Below, in pieces: positions 16,278 through 24,988 of a DNA stretch of 64,000 nt. Origin of the DNA: Pseudomonas sp. 6D_7.1_Bac1. GTDB lineage: Bacteria > Pseudomonadota > Gammaproteobacteria > Pseudomonadales > Pseudomonadaceae. The notes beneath the pieces are model-generated. The model was given only the letters and a program-made list of their open reading frames with translations, made no database searches and was not told the DNA's origin. Each line of letters starts with the position of its first letter. Position 1 is the first letter of the stretch. Where the stretch lies: NCBI RefSeq assembly GCF_025465945.1, contig NZ_JANLNW010000004.1, positions 59,002 through 123,001 on the forward strand, read 5' to 3'. Both the position numbers and the translations under genes were made by a program.

Positions 16278-17363
16278 ATGCGCTTCGAACTCAACGATGT
16301 TGTGCAGGAATTCATCGTGTCCAATGGAAAAATAGCCAATAGCTATTTTACTCTTTCAGAGAAGATCATTGATTCACTGTGCGAATCCAACATAGCAAAA
16401 GAATCAATATTGATGCGTTTGCTGGAGCAAGCCGAATCCGTCACCGCGCATTACTTCAATGCTCATCAACAAGTCCTGGAGGGCGTTTATTCGCGTGGGG
16501 TCGAAGCTTCCGTCAATAAAAGCCTTCCGGTGCTGGAGCCCGTACACTCGAGCGCTGCAATGCTCGCATCGGCCCCCGTTGCTGAACAAACGCCAGCGCT
16601 CAGCTATGGGCAATGGTTGCGCGCCGAAATAAGCTCGGTGACAGGATTCAAAAAGGAAGAAATCGACTTTGATCAAAGTTTCGAGAGTCTGGGTATCGAC
16701 TCTCTGGGGCTGGTCGATATTTTTGAATCTCTGGCCCAGCACTTCCCGGAAAAGAAAGAACTCACCTCATTACTCTTTGATGCCCCCAGCCCTACCGCGT
16801 TGCTGGCACGGCTCGAAGCCAATCCGCAGGCGCCTGCCTTGGATGTCGAGGCATGGGTACTCGAACAACTGGCGAATATCACCGGTTTTACGGCTGATCA
16901 GATCGACCAGAAACAAAGCTATGAAAGTCTGGGCCTGGACTCCCTGGTGCAGTTGGACTTCCTGGAGTCGGTCGTCGCGTTGTGGCCACAACTCAAGGCC
17001 AACAGCACTGAACTGGTTAACGCCAAGTTTCCACAGGAAACTATTGCACTGATTAAAGCCGCCTTGGCCGCTCCCGAGTCAACATCGACAGCGCCATCCG
17101 AAGTGCAATCACTTGCCTCAACAGGCGACCAAGAGCAGATAAGCCATCTGCTTTTCAACTCCCTGTCGCCCCTGATCCCGGACGCGCCAACGTCTATCGA
17201 TATTGAAACGCCCTTTGCAAAGTTGGGACTCAACGGTTTTGCCCGAGAAACACTCTGCCAATCAATGGCGCAACAGTGTCCCGCCAGCGAGTTTGCTGGT
17301 GAAGCGCTGATGTCGCGTCGTACGCCGCAGGAGGCCTTGTCGCTTCTGACAAGACTGAGCTGA
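16278..17363 (+). CDS. tandem acyl carrier protein (two active, one degenerate domain)
   Basis: A 361-residue protein. Residues 1-100 are a helical region of unknown role. Three carrier domains follow. Domain 1 has the phosphopantetheine site GIDSL with Ser142, and domain 2 has GLDSL with Ser222. Domain 3 reads LGLNGF, with Gly320 where the serine should be, so it cannot be loaded. AGGAG sits 6 bases before the start. The adjacent KS-CLF protein is the obvious partner; tandem carriers are typical of iterative polyketide and PUFA-type synthases. The N-terminal region may dock other enzymes. Confidence 0.85.
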   Translation: MRFELNDVVQEFIVSNGKIANSYFTLSEKIIDSLCESNIAKESILMRLLEQAESVTAHYFNAHQQVLEGVYSRGVEASVNKSLPVLEPVHSSAAMLASAPVAEQTPALSYGQWLRAEISSVTGFKKEEIDFDQSFESLGIDSLGLVDIFESLAQHFPEKKELTSLLFDAPSPTALLARLEANPQAPALDVEAWVLEQLANITGFTADQIDQKQSYESLGLDSLVQLDFLESVVALWPQLKANSTELVNAKFPQETIALIKAALAAPESTSTAPSEVQSLASTGDQEQISHLLFNSLSPLIPDAPTSIDIETPFAKLGLNGFARETLCQSMAQQCPASEFAGEALMSRRTPQEALSLLTRLS

Positions 17364-17446
17364 TGCACTGAGCCGCGGTGGAAAAATGGCATGGAATCCG
17401 GGGGATCGACAGATCACCCAGCGTTTTGGCAATCAGGAGATAGGGT

Positions 17447-20400
17447 ATGAGCGGCGCAGTAACAAGGACAGAGAGCGATTTTTGCTTCAGTGCAATGGCG
17501 GGCGAGTTTCCGGGGGCACCGTCAACGGATGCGCTTTGGCACTTGCTCTCGCAGGGACAGATAGCGCCTATCCACTCGATGCTGACACGCTGGGAACTGA
17601 ATAAGGCGTCGATCTATTCGGCAAAGGCAGGAGAGAAGGATCGCACTTACCTGGACAGTGCTTATTGCCTGGCCGATGACGTATCAACCCCTTCACGGCA
17701 TGAAGGACGGCAGGTCGCCATAGGCAAAAAAGTACTCCAGACCCTCATCGCCCAGCTTGCCGGACAAGGCTCGGTCCTGATCAAGGAACGCACGGCGTTA
17801 GTGGTCGCAACGTCCTGGAGTGATGAAAGTTATTTCGTCACGGGTATGTCCGGACAAGCCGATGCACCACGGGGCCATTCATCCCGGGGCTATACGCCGG
17901 GTGAACAAGTGGCTGAGCTGGCGGCGGCCTTTGCCTTGGGCGGCCCGGCGTTATCGGTAGACACCGCCTGCAGTTCGTTCCCCTATGCAATCGATATGGC
18001 TCAGGCCCTGGTCAACAGTGGACAGGCGGATAACGCTATTGTCATGGCACTGAACACTGTACTGCCACCGGCGCTGTTTCTGGGATTTTCGCAGCTGACT
18101 GCCTTTTCCTCACGGGCCCGGATGCAGGCGTTCGGCCAGGACGCGGACGGCATTGTGCCAGGCGAATGTGCAGTCGCCTTTCTGGTCGAACCCGTGTCGC
18201 AGGCCGTGATTGCGCAGCGCCGCCCCCTGGGCGTTTTGCGGGCATTAGGGCTTTCGGCCGATGGCGCCGAAGGCTCAGTGTTTGCGCCTGGGAAACAGGC
18301 CCAATATACGGCTTACCAGCGTGCCTATATCGGACTTGACCCCAACGACGTGGACTACATCGAGACCCATGGCACCGGTACGCCGTTGGGTGATGCGACA
18401 GAGCTGGACTCGTTGAACAGCTTCTTCGCCCCCCGTCGCACAGACGGTAAAAAAATAGCCATCGGTTCGATCAAGTCCGTCATTGGTCACCCGCTGGCCG
18501 CGGCCGGAGGCGCTTCGCTCGCCAAGGCGTTGATGATACTGCGTCACAAAGGTATTCCACCTCAGCCCGACTACCGACCCAGCGCAAAAGTCGATGACAC
18601 CTGCCTGAAGTTGGCCACCGAGCAGATACAGCCCCTTGGTGATCGTCAGTCGGCGATCCGGGTAGGCATATCCAGCTTTGGTTTTGGGGGAGCCAATGCG
18701 CATCTGGTGGTGGACGAATACATCCCCGACAACCACCTGGCCGCCCCCCGGGTCGCTTCCGGTGTGCTGGAGCTTAACCTTGCCATTGTCGAGGCCGAAG
18801 CGGCTCTGGGCAGTCACTTTTCATTGCGCTCATTCAAGCAACAGCTCGATCAGCCAGCAGCGCCATCCGTCAGTTTCCCTTATGGGCGCTTTGTTGATCA
18901 CGCTGGCGCTCCCGCTCAGCCCTTGCTGGGGAAATTCCTTGCGCAGGATTGCGTCATTGATATCGACGGTTTCGGCATGGGACCCAAACCGCTGGCCCAT
19001 GTCGATCCGTTCAAGCTGTTGATCACTGATCGCGTCAATCATTTGCTGCGACGCTTGCCAGGCGTGGCCGGTTCGCCCGGTGCCGCGATGGTCATGTGCT
19101 GCAACATGGGTGGTGAGCGCTTCAGCAATGCGTATAGCAGCGCTCAAAGTTTCTATTCCCGGGCCCAGGGCATGCCACCGGGTGTGGAGGTGGCAGACGT
19201 GGCAACCATGTTGCCGAACATGTTGTCCGGCTATCCGGCGCAAATTTTTGACTTCAAGGGCTTCCACCAAACGCTGGTCGGCACCGCAGGCTTGTTCTGG
19301 CAAACCTTGTTGGCGTCGCAGCATTGGTTCAAGGAGGGAGTGACGACGCTCTTGCTCGGTGCGGGGCGCTTTATCAGTGGCGAAATCGAGATCGACCGCG
19401 CCCGGCACTCATCGACAATGCAAGGTGAGGGACTGGGAGTCATTGCTCTGCGTCCCTATCGGCCGACCTCCGACGACAAACCTTTACTGGTGATCCGCGC
19501 GGCGGTCCTGGCCCATGCCGCGAACTCGCTGGAAGAGGCTTGCCAATTGCTCGGCAAAGAGCGGAGTCAATACCAAAACATTGAAGTCTGCGAGCTGCAG
19601 CCTGATGCGGCTCATGCAAGCAGTCCGCTGCAAGAGATTACCGGTTTCCTTGCCGAAGCCAGTGGCATTGAAACCCTGTTGGCGGTGATGTTGAGTGCGT
19701 CGGCTCACACGGTGATCGAGGTTCGCGAGGCCGGCAAGGCGGTGATGTGGTTATTTACTGAAAAACGTCAGGAATGGAGGCTGGCGACCGAACCTGTCAC
19801 TGCCATCAAACATCCCTTCAACCTGCGTTTCGCTCATTCGGTTCCCCACGCACTGCCGCAAGTCATCCAGCCTCCCCGCCCTGTCAGCCTTGTCAGGGCG
19901 CCGCAACCCGACGGCGTCGACGTACTGGAACTCAGCGACATGCTGACCAACACCCTGCTCTCAGGGTTGCGTGTCAGAGTTCGTGCCATGGAGGGTCTTT
20001 TCGCCCTGCACCGTGGCGCTGAAGCCCTGCGCCCCGCACATTGGCAACGTCGCCCGGAAAATAGCGTGATCGCCAACGTTCGGCGTAGCCCTCAGTCGCT
20101 GCACGCCGAGCTTGTGGTGAATGAAGCGCACCCTTATTTCTTCGATCACCCTCTTGATCACATCCCCGGCATTTTATTGCTCGAGGGCGTATTGCAACTG
20201 ATCGAACTCGCGATGCCCCCACTGAATGGGCGAGTCGCCTATGTCAAAAGCCTGAACATCAAGTTCCAGCAATACGTACAAAAGCAGGGTGTGATTGATC
20301 TGCATCTGGAACCCGGCGAAGGACCCCAGGTATTCAATGCCAGGGTCATGCAGGCCGGAAAGCTGATGTGCACCTGCATCCTTGGCATGGCGTACAGCTC

Positions 20401-20878
20401 GGCGTTCGAGACGTCTCCCGGCGCCGGATTCACGGCCACTCGCTGCCGCGACAAGCCCTTACTGCACAAGGCCCGAGAAGAAAACATCATCGTCAGTGAC
20501 ATGAGCGGTATTGCTCAAGGTTTGAGCGTGGACACGCTCAAGCTGCCGGATGAGCACTTCTTCCAGGATGGCGACCCCGAGCACTATTCGATGGTCTATT
20601 TCCTCGAAGTTGCCCGCCAGTGCTACATGCAGATTGCCCACAGCTATCTGCGGATTCCACTCAATACCCCAATGAACCTGCTGGCCTTGAGTTTTACCCT
20701 GGATCGGCCAATCCCCAGGAACAGTCCGTCGTCATTGGCACCGCAAGCCGGCTTTGATGCACAGGATCAACCCTTCAAAACCAACCGCATCTATATCGAC
20801 CTGTTCAACCGGGGCGAAAAAATCGGTCAAGCCAGTATTACCGCTCAAGTGCTGAGTCAATCCGTGCCCGCTGCCTGA
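17447..20878 (+). CDS. KS-CLF-AfsA multidomain synthase
   Basis: A 1143-residue protein with no close match that I recognise. Residues ~8-425 are a beta-ketoacyl synthase with a complete triad: Cys175 (DTACSS), His308 (HGTGT) and His348 (GHPLAAAG). Residues ~500-790 are a second thiolase-like fold in which the active-site Cys is replaced by Gly615 (VGTAGL), like a chain-length factor. Residues ~885-985 carry FFDHPLDHIPG (898-908), the signature of the AfsA hotdog domain of A-factor synthases, and ~1025-1140 look like a second, diverged hotdog (EVARQCYMQIAH). It should extend chains on the neighbouring carrier protein and then join or process the beta-ketoacyl product. PfaC-type KS-CLF-DH-DH is the main alternative reading. 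AGGAG precedes the start. Confidence 0.8.
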   Translation: MSGAVTRTESDFCFSAMAGEFPGAPSTDALWHLLSQGQIAPIHSMLTRWELNKASIYSAKAGEKDRTYLDSAYCLADDVSTPSRHEGRQVAIGKKVLQTLIAQLAGQGSVLIKERTALVVATSWSDESYFVTGMSGQADAPRGHSSRGYTPGEQVAELAAAFALGGPALSVDTACSSFPYAIDMAQALVNSGQADNAIVMALNTVLPPALFLGFSQLTAFSSRARMQAFGQDADGIVPGECAVAFLVEPVSQAVIAQRRPLGVLRALGLSADGAEGSVFAPGKQAQYTAYQRAYIGLDPNDVDYIETHGTGTPLGDATELDSLNSFFAPRRTDGKKIAIGSIKSVIGHPLAAAGGASLAKALMILRHKGIPPQPDYRPSAKVDDTCLKLATEQIQPLGDRQSAIRVGISSFGFGGANAHLVVDEYIPDNHLAAPRVASGVLELNLAIVEAEAALGSHFSLRSFKQQLDQPAAPSVSFPYGRFVDHAGAPAQPLLGKFLAQDCVIDIDGFGMGPKPLAHVDPFKLLITDRVNHLLRRLPGVAGSPGAAMVMCCNMGGERFSNAYSSAQSFYSRAQGMPPGVEVADVATMLPNMLSGYPAQIFDFKGFHQTLVGTAGLFWQTLLASQHWFKEGVTTLLLGAGRFISGEIEIDRARHSSTMQGEGLGVIALRPYRPTSDDKPLLVIRAAVLAHAANSLEEACQLLGKERSQYQNIEVCELQPDAAHASSPLQEITGFLAEASGIETLLAVMLSASAHTVIEVREAGKAVMWLFTEKRQEWRLATEPVTAIKHPFNLRFAHSVPHALPQVIQPPRPVSLVRAPQPDGVDVLELSDMLTNTLLSGLRVRVRAMEGLFALHRGAEALRPAHWQRRPENSVIANVRRSPQSLHAELVVNEAHPYFFDHPLDHIPGILLLEGVLQLIELAMPPLNGRVAYVKSLNIKFQQYVQKQGVIDLHLEPGEGPQVFNARVMQAGKLMCTCILGMAYSSAFETSPGAGFTATRCRDKPLLHKAREENIIVSDMSGIAQGLSVDTLKLPDEHFFQDGDPEHYSMVYFLEVARQCYMQIAHSYLRIPLNTPMNLLALSFTLDRPIPRNSPSSLAPQAGFDAQDQPFKTNRIYIDLFNRGEKIGQASITAQVLSQSVPAA

Positions 20879-20905
20879 CAGTGCCCCCACAACCAAGGTG
20901 CCGCC

Positions 20906-21361
20906 GTGAACGATGTAAATGTGCAAGTCCGAGTCAAATCGCCGCCTGCTGAAATATGGAATATCTGGAGCAATTTTTCAGAAGCCCCGTTATGGGATAC
21001 CGACGTCCGCCATTGTCAACTCAATGGCCCGTTCGAGCCTGGAACCCGAGGCACTTGCACCCTCAAAAATGGCCTGAGCATGCCGCTGGAACTGGAAGAA
21101 GTGACGCTGCATGAAAGCTATCGCAATACCGCAAGACTGCTTTGGGTAGACCTCACGTTCGATCACCGGATGCACAGGCTTTCCCCACATGAAACCCAGG
21201 TCACCCACAGCGCGCAGATCTGCGGCCCCTTAAGTTTTTTGTACCGTGGGCTGTTACGAAAAATGCTGACTGCGGCAATGACCACCGCACTGAGCAACCT
21301 GTGCGCATTGGCTGAACAACGGGCGAATGCCATGAACAGCCCAGTGCTCGACACGCCTTGA
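20906..21361 (+). CDS. SRPBCC-family (polyketide cyclase/START-like) protein
   Basis: A 151-residue protein with the helix-grip fold pattern: N-terminal strand VNVQVRVKSPPAEIWNIWSNFSEAPLWDTDV, central antiparallel strands, and a long C-terminal helix (LYRGLLRKMLTAAMTTALSNLCALAEQ). The family binds hydrophobic ligands and includes aromatase/cyclases. It starts at a GTG with AAGGTG upstream, 27 bases after the synthase, so it is in the same transcript. A role in folding, cyclising or carrying the pathway product is inferred. Confidence 0.75.
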   Translation: MNDVNVQVRVKSPPAEIWNIWSNFSEAPLWDTDVRHCQLNGPFEPGTRGTCTLKNGLSMPLELEEVTLHESYRNTARLLWVDLTFDHRMHRLSPHETQVTHSAQICGPLSFLYRGLLRKMLTAAMTTALSNLCALAEQRANAMNSPVLDTP

Positions 21362-21465
21362 ACGCCTTTGCACCGAACATGAAATAGCCCGGGAGCTGCG
21401 CGTTGAATGCTTGCTCCTGAACACGCTTCGCTAACTGAACGATAACAGCACACATCGGACCGAGC

Positions 21466-22164
21466 ATGAACCTACAAAAAAACACTCAGTACCTCTTGAT
21501 GGGCGTCATAGGCATGGGCTTTTTCGCCCCGGCGTCCAGTTCAGCCGACACGCTCGGCCCCTACATCAGTGCGATGGGTGGCCTGAACTGGGTCGCGCCA
21601 CAGGACCTGCGCCAGAACAACCTCGATTTTGTCGAGATGGACTTCAACCACCCGTTGGACTCCGGCTACGCCACCGGACTGGCATTCGGCTGGCGATTTC
21701 CCGTTGGGCTCAGACCTGAACTGGAACTGAGCTACCGCAAGAACACCCTGAACCAGTTCGATCACCGGGTCTATGAAGGCGGCGGGAGCATCCCCGGCAA
21801 AGGCAAAGAGGAAGCCACCAGCCTGATGGCCAACCTCTGGTATGACTTCTTGAACCTCCCTGCTCCCTTGAGTCGGGTCACACCTTATATTGGCGGCGGC
21901 CTGGGCTACACCACCCTGTCGGTCAGTGGCCTTGAAGCCGGCGGCGTCCAGTTCGGCAACACCCATCGCGACACCGTATCGGCCTACCAACTCGGCGCCG
22001 GAGTCGGTTTCGAGCTCACCGATCAATGGTCCATGTCCCTGGACTATCGATACCTCAAGACTCGCGATGCGCACTTCGGTGACATTCAAGGCCTGCCCCA
22101 AGGCGATGTGCGCACTGACTACAGCGCCCAGTCATTAATGATTGGCCTGCATTATTGGTTGTAA
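21466..22164 (+). CDS. outer-membrane beta-barrel protein (OmpA/OmpW-like, eight strands)
   Basis: A 232-residue protein with a signal peptide (1-27, ending SSA-D) and a mature part of alternating amphipathic strands rich in glycine and aromatics. It ends in the typical outer-membrane sorting signal of alternating hydrophobics with a terminal aromatic-hydrophobic pair (LMIGLHYWL). The length fits a small eight-stranded barrel. It is about 105 bases after the SRPBCC gene and last in the cluster; it may help a hydrophobic product cross the outer membrane, but that is inference from position. Confidence 0.8.
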   Translation: MNLQKNTQYLLMGVIGMGFFAPASSSADTLGPYISAMGGLNWVAPQDLRQNNLDFVEMDFNHPLDSGYATGLAFGWRFPVGLRPELELSYRKNTLNQFDHRVYEGGGSIPGKGKEEATSLMANLWYDFLNLPAPLSRVTPYIGGGLGYTTLSVSGLEAGGVQFGNTHRDTVSAYQLGAGVGFELTDQWSMSLDYRYLKTRDAHFGDIQGLPQGDVRTDYSAQSLMIGLHYWL

Positions 22165-22179
22165 GCGGTTAAACCGTTC

Positions 22180-22203
22180 GACGCCTTGCACTTGCGAGGC
22201 GTC
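22180..22203 (+). terminator. hairpin after the biosynthetic cluster
   Basis: GACGCCT (22180-22186) and AGGCGTC (22197-22203) pair perfectly around a ten-base loop, 15 bases after the outer-membrane protein stop. No T-run follows, so it may be a Rho-type or stabilising structure rather than a classical terminator. It abuts the repeat copy that begins near 22212. Confidence 0.4.
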
Positions 22204-22211
22204 GCAATGGC

Positions 22212-22408
22212 AAGGCCCCCCGTCGAAAGGCTTATCTGTCGCGATCCACAACTGGCGCAGATGGATATCGAACTGACGCGTCTTTAACGCCTGGCGCTCA
22301 CGGATGAACATTCGGTACCGCGTCCAGACATAGTCATGATCGACCAGCAATTCTGGATCGAGGCCCGCAATCAGTGTGCCTGCGAGCCTGCGCCCAAGGC
22401 GTGCACGG
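22212..22408 (+). pseudogene. broken second copy of the LprI-domain segment (right direct repeat)
   Basis: About 190 bp nearly identical to 9583-9779 in the intact LprI-MliC gene. One of the five substitutions turns a Tyr codon into a TAA stop (the TTTAACGCC context near 22286). The fragment has neither the signal peptide nor the MliC half, so it is a dead duplicate. The rest of the gap up to 22665 holds nothing else recognisable except the ribosome site of the next gene. Confidence 0.85.
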
Positions 22409-22665
22409 TTACGGAATCGCAGGCTGGCCGGACAGCCATTGGTTGGCTATACCTCACGTATCGGCATCGTCTGTCATCAAATGCCAAGTCACTGACGTTC
22501 AATGAAAAGCAATCGCTTTGCGCGTGACGATACTGGTTGGCTCATCGAAGTTGGTCAGTTGATCGAAAACCCACTTGCACATTACGTCGGATGCCTCTCC
22601 TCCCTTATGGTCTGTGTGGGGTGCGGTCAGATGCATCTCAGTAAACAAATCAAGGAGAGAGCAGC

Positions 22666-23907
22666 ATGAAGTTCAGTCTTGTTGATAACGGCAATCCGAG
22701 CCGCCGGCGTGTACTACGCGATGCACTCGCCCTGGCTTTGGCGTCTTCTCCATTGGCAAATCTTGCCAAGGCAGCCGATGAAACACCGGAAGAAGTGACC
22801 TTTGCTGCTGGCCCACGACCGCTGGTGCAATACCCGCAAAAACGACCGTTGACCCTGGTAACCACCCGCCCGCCGCACCTTGAGACGCCGTTTCCCATCT
22901 TCAACGAAGGGCCCATCACGCCCAATGACGCTTTTTTTGTGCGTTACCATCTGGCCAATATCCCTACCAGCATCGATCCGGACAGTTACCGTCTGACGAT
23001 CAAGGGCTCGGTCAACACACCGCTGTCACTCTCCCTTGCAGAACTCAAGGCTCTGGCCGAACCGGTAGAAGTGGTGGCCGTCAATCAGTGTTCGGGTAAC
23101 AGCCGTGGCTTCTCTATGCCGCGCGTGTTCGGCGCTCAGCTGGGCAATGGTTCAATGGGTAATGCCCGCTGGGTGGGGGTACCGCTCAAGGCGATATTGG
23201 AAAAGGCGGGGGTGAAAGCCGACGCCAGGCAAGTGACATTCCGTGGGCTCGATAAGCCAGTGCTGCCGAGCACGCCGGAGTACATCAAGGCTCTGGATAT
23301 CAGCCATGCCATGGACGGCGAGCCCATGATCGCCTGGTCGATGAACGGTACCGACCTGCCATTCCTCAACGGTTACCCGATACGTCTGGTGGTGCCGGGA
23401 TATTTCGGCACGTACTGGGTCAAGCACCTGAGTGAGATCGAAGTCGTCGACCACACCTACGACGGTTTCTTCATGGCTAAGGGCTACCGCGTTCCAGACA
23501 ACGATTGTTTCTGTATCGCCCCCGGCACCACTGCGGCGCAAACAGTGCCGATTTCCAGGTTGCCGGTACGCAGCTTCATTACCAGCGTCAAACACGGCGA
23601 TGTGTTGCCGCTGAAAAAAAGCGTAGTGCTCAAGGGCATTGCGTTCGACGGCGGCGTTGGGGTCAACAAGGTGGAAGTGTCGATCGACGGCGGAAACAGT
23701 TGGCGCGAAGCCAGGCTTGGGCAGGATCTTGGCCGGTTCTCCTTCCGTGAGTGGACGCTGCCGATCACCTTTACCAGCAAGGGCGCCACACAGTTGATGG
23801 TGCGAGCCAGTAACCGTGCGGGCGAGACGCAGCCGCTGCGAGCTGACTGGAACCCTGGTGGCTACCGCCGCCACGTCGTAGAAACCAGCCACGTGACTGT
23901 CGCCTGA
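22666..23907 (+). CDS. sulfite dehydrogenase-like molybdopterin enzyme (SorA/SoxC type)
   Basis: A 413-residue periplasmic molybdoenzyme. The N-terminus has a Tat-like RRR motif and hydrophobic stretch with cleavage near AKA-A (residue 36). The sulfite-oxidase core has the molybdenum-ligating Cys142 (VNQCSGNSRGF) and conserved segments WVGVPLKAILE and YPIRLVVPGYFGTYWVKHL; the C-terminal Mo-co dimerisation domain covers ~295-405 (KVEVSIDGGNSWREA). It lies 10 bases before a dihaem cytochrome c, like SorA-SorB, so oxidation of sulfite with electrons going to cytochrome c is the likely reaction. Other sulfur-oxo or sulfoxide substrates are possible. GGAGAGA precedes the start. Confidence 0.85.
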   Translation: MKFSLVDNGNPSRRRVLRDALALALASSPLANLAKAADETPEEVTFAAGPRPLVQYPQKRPLTLVTTRPPHLETPFPIFNEGPITPNDAFFVRYHLANIPTSIDPDSYRLTIKGSVNTPLSLSLAELKALAEPVEVVAVNQCSGNSRGFSMPRVFGAQLGNGSMGNARWVGVPLKAILEKAGVKADARQVTFRGLDKPVLPSTPEYIKALDISHAMDGEPMIAWSMNGTDLPFLNGYPIRLVVPGYFGTYWVKHLSEIEVVDHTYDGFFMAKGYRVPDNDCFCIAPGTTAAQTVPISRLPVRSFITSVKHGDVLPLKKSVVLKGIAFDGGVGVNKVEVSIDGGNSWREARLGQDLGRFSFREWTLPITFTSKGATQLMVRASNRAGETQPLRADWNPGGYRRHVVETSHVTVA

Positions 23908-23917
23908 GGGGCCCCGC

Positions 23918-24547
23918 ATGAAATGCACGAAACCCATGACCACCTTGCTGTGCGCGGCTCAGTTTTGTTTGGCCGCCATGGCTAGCGCAGCTCCACTATC
24001 GATCACATTGCCGCCCGAAACGGCTGTGTTCAAGCCCAATGCGCTACCTGGCTACCCGTTGGCCCAGCAGAAATGCTCCACCTGCCATTCTGCCGATTAC
24101 ATCAACTTCCAGCCTCCCGGCATGAGCCTGGCGCAGTGGACTGGGGAAGCGAGCAAGATGCAGCACGTGTACGGTGCTCCGATCAGCGATCAGGATGTGA
24201 ATATCATCGGCGCCTACCTTGCGGTGACCTACGGTAGTGCCCATGCAAGCGATGCCGATGTGCAGGCTGCCTCGACCTCAGCGACGCCTGTAGCAAAATC
24301 CGACACCATGGCCTTGCTCCAGAGCAACTCTTGCCTGTCTTGCCACGCGATCGATCATAAGGTCGTAGGCCCGGCCTATCACGATGTGGCTGCCAAGTAT
24401 GCCAATGACCCGCAGGCACTGGCCAAGGTGTCGTCCAGTATTCAGCAGGGCGGTACCGGCAAATGGGGGGATGTCCCGATGCCGCCTTTCACGCAGTTAA
24501 GCCCGGACGATCTGAAAACCCTGGCGACTTTCGTACTGCATCAGTGA
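23918..24547 (+). CDS. dihaem c-type cytochrome, electron acceptor of the adjacent molybdoenzyme
   Basis: A 209-residue exported protein: signal peptide 1-25, a first haem site CSTCH at 53-57, and a second CLSCH at 139-143 with the distal segment MPPFTQLSPDDLKTL typical of cytochrome c551-like domains. The first domain resembles SorB-type subunits. Starting 10 bases after the molybdoenzyme, it is almost certainly its electron-transfer subunit, passing electrons to the respiratory chain. Confidence 0.85.
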   Translation: MKCTKPMTTLLCAAQFCLAAMASAAPLSITLPPETAVFKPNALPGYPLAQQKCSTCHSADYINFQPPGMSLAQWTGEASKMQHVYGAPISDQDVNIIGAYLAVTYGSAHASDADVQAASTSATPVAKSDTMALLQSNSCLSCHAIDHKVVGPAYHDVAAKYANDPQALAKVSSSIQQGGTGKWGDVPMPPFTQLSPDDLKTLATFVLHQ

Positions 24548-24586
24548 GTTCATTCCCGGCCCGGCCAAACGTTGAGGCTGTCACCG

Positions 24587-24946
24587 TTAATCCGGGAGTC
24601 CTGAGTCAGGTACAGCATTGCCTCCTTTCCCGATCACATCGTCCACCCAACTCATGGCCGCAATGACGGTCGGGAAACCGATCGTGCTGGTCAGTGCGAG
24701 CAGTGTGTGATGGATCTGCTCAGTCGTCGCACCGGCTGCCAGTGCCCGTCTGGTATGACTGTGCACGGCGCCCTCAGAGCGGATGGCCGCCGCGGCACTG
24801 AGCTGAATCAGCTGGACGGTTTTCTCGTCCAGCGGGCCGGCATGACGCACCGCTGCACCCAAGGCATCCATAGCATCAAAATAATCAGGGTATTGATGTT
24901 TCAGGCGTTGGTACGTGTACGGGTTGTGATCGCTCTTGCTGTCCAT
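24587..24946 (-). CDS. carboxymuconolactone decarboxylase-family protein
   Basis: A 119-residue all-helical protein of the CMD/AhpD-like family. The core helix reads AAAAIRSEGAVHSHTRRALAAGATTEQIHHTLL. The paired cysteines of AhpD-type peroxidases are absent (GAVHSH instead of CxxC-like), so an alkylhydroperoxidase role is unlikely. It lies 42 bases downstream of the DUF255 gene on the same strand, probably at the end of the suf transcript. Function unknown. Confidence 0.8.
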   Translation of the reverse strand: MDSKSDHNPYTYQRLKHQYPDYFDAMDALGAAVRHAGPLDEKTVQLIQLSAAAAIRSEGAVHSHTRRALAAGATTEQIHHTLLALTSTIGFPTVIAAMSWVDDVIGKGGNAVPDSGLPD

Positions 24947-24988
24947 CTTTCTCTCCTCGCGTTGGAGGTGCGGTTCAGTTCTCGCCTT

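Noticed and set aside
17447..20878. PUFA synthase subunit PfaC
   Set aside because: KS-CLF order fits, but the C-terminal motif FFDHPLDHIPG is of the AfsA kind and differs from the FabA-like motif of PfaC, and no other pfa genes are present. Kept as an alternative to be tested.
9583..22408. Integrative element with att sites
   Set aside because: The two ~190-bp repeats are coding sequence of a lysozyme-inhibitor gene, no integrase or tRNA gene is present between or beside them, and they are too long for typical att cores. Homologous duplication is a better explanation.
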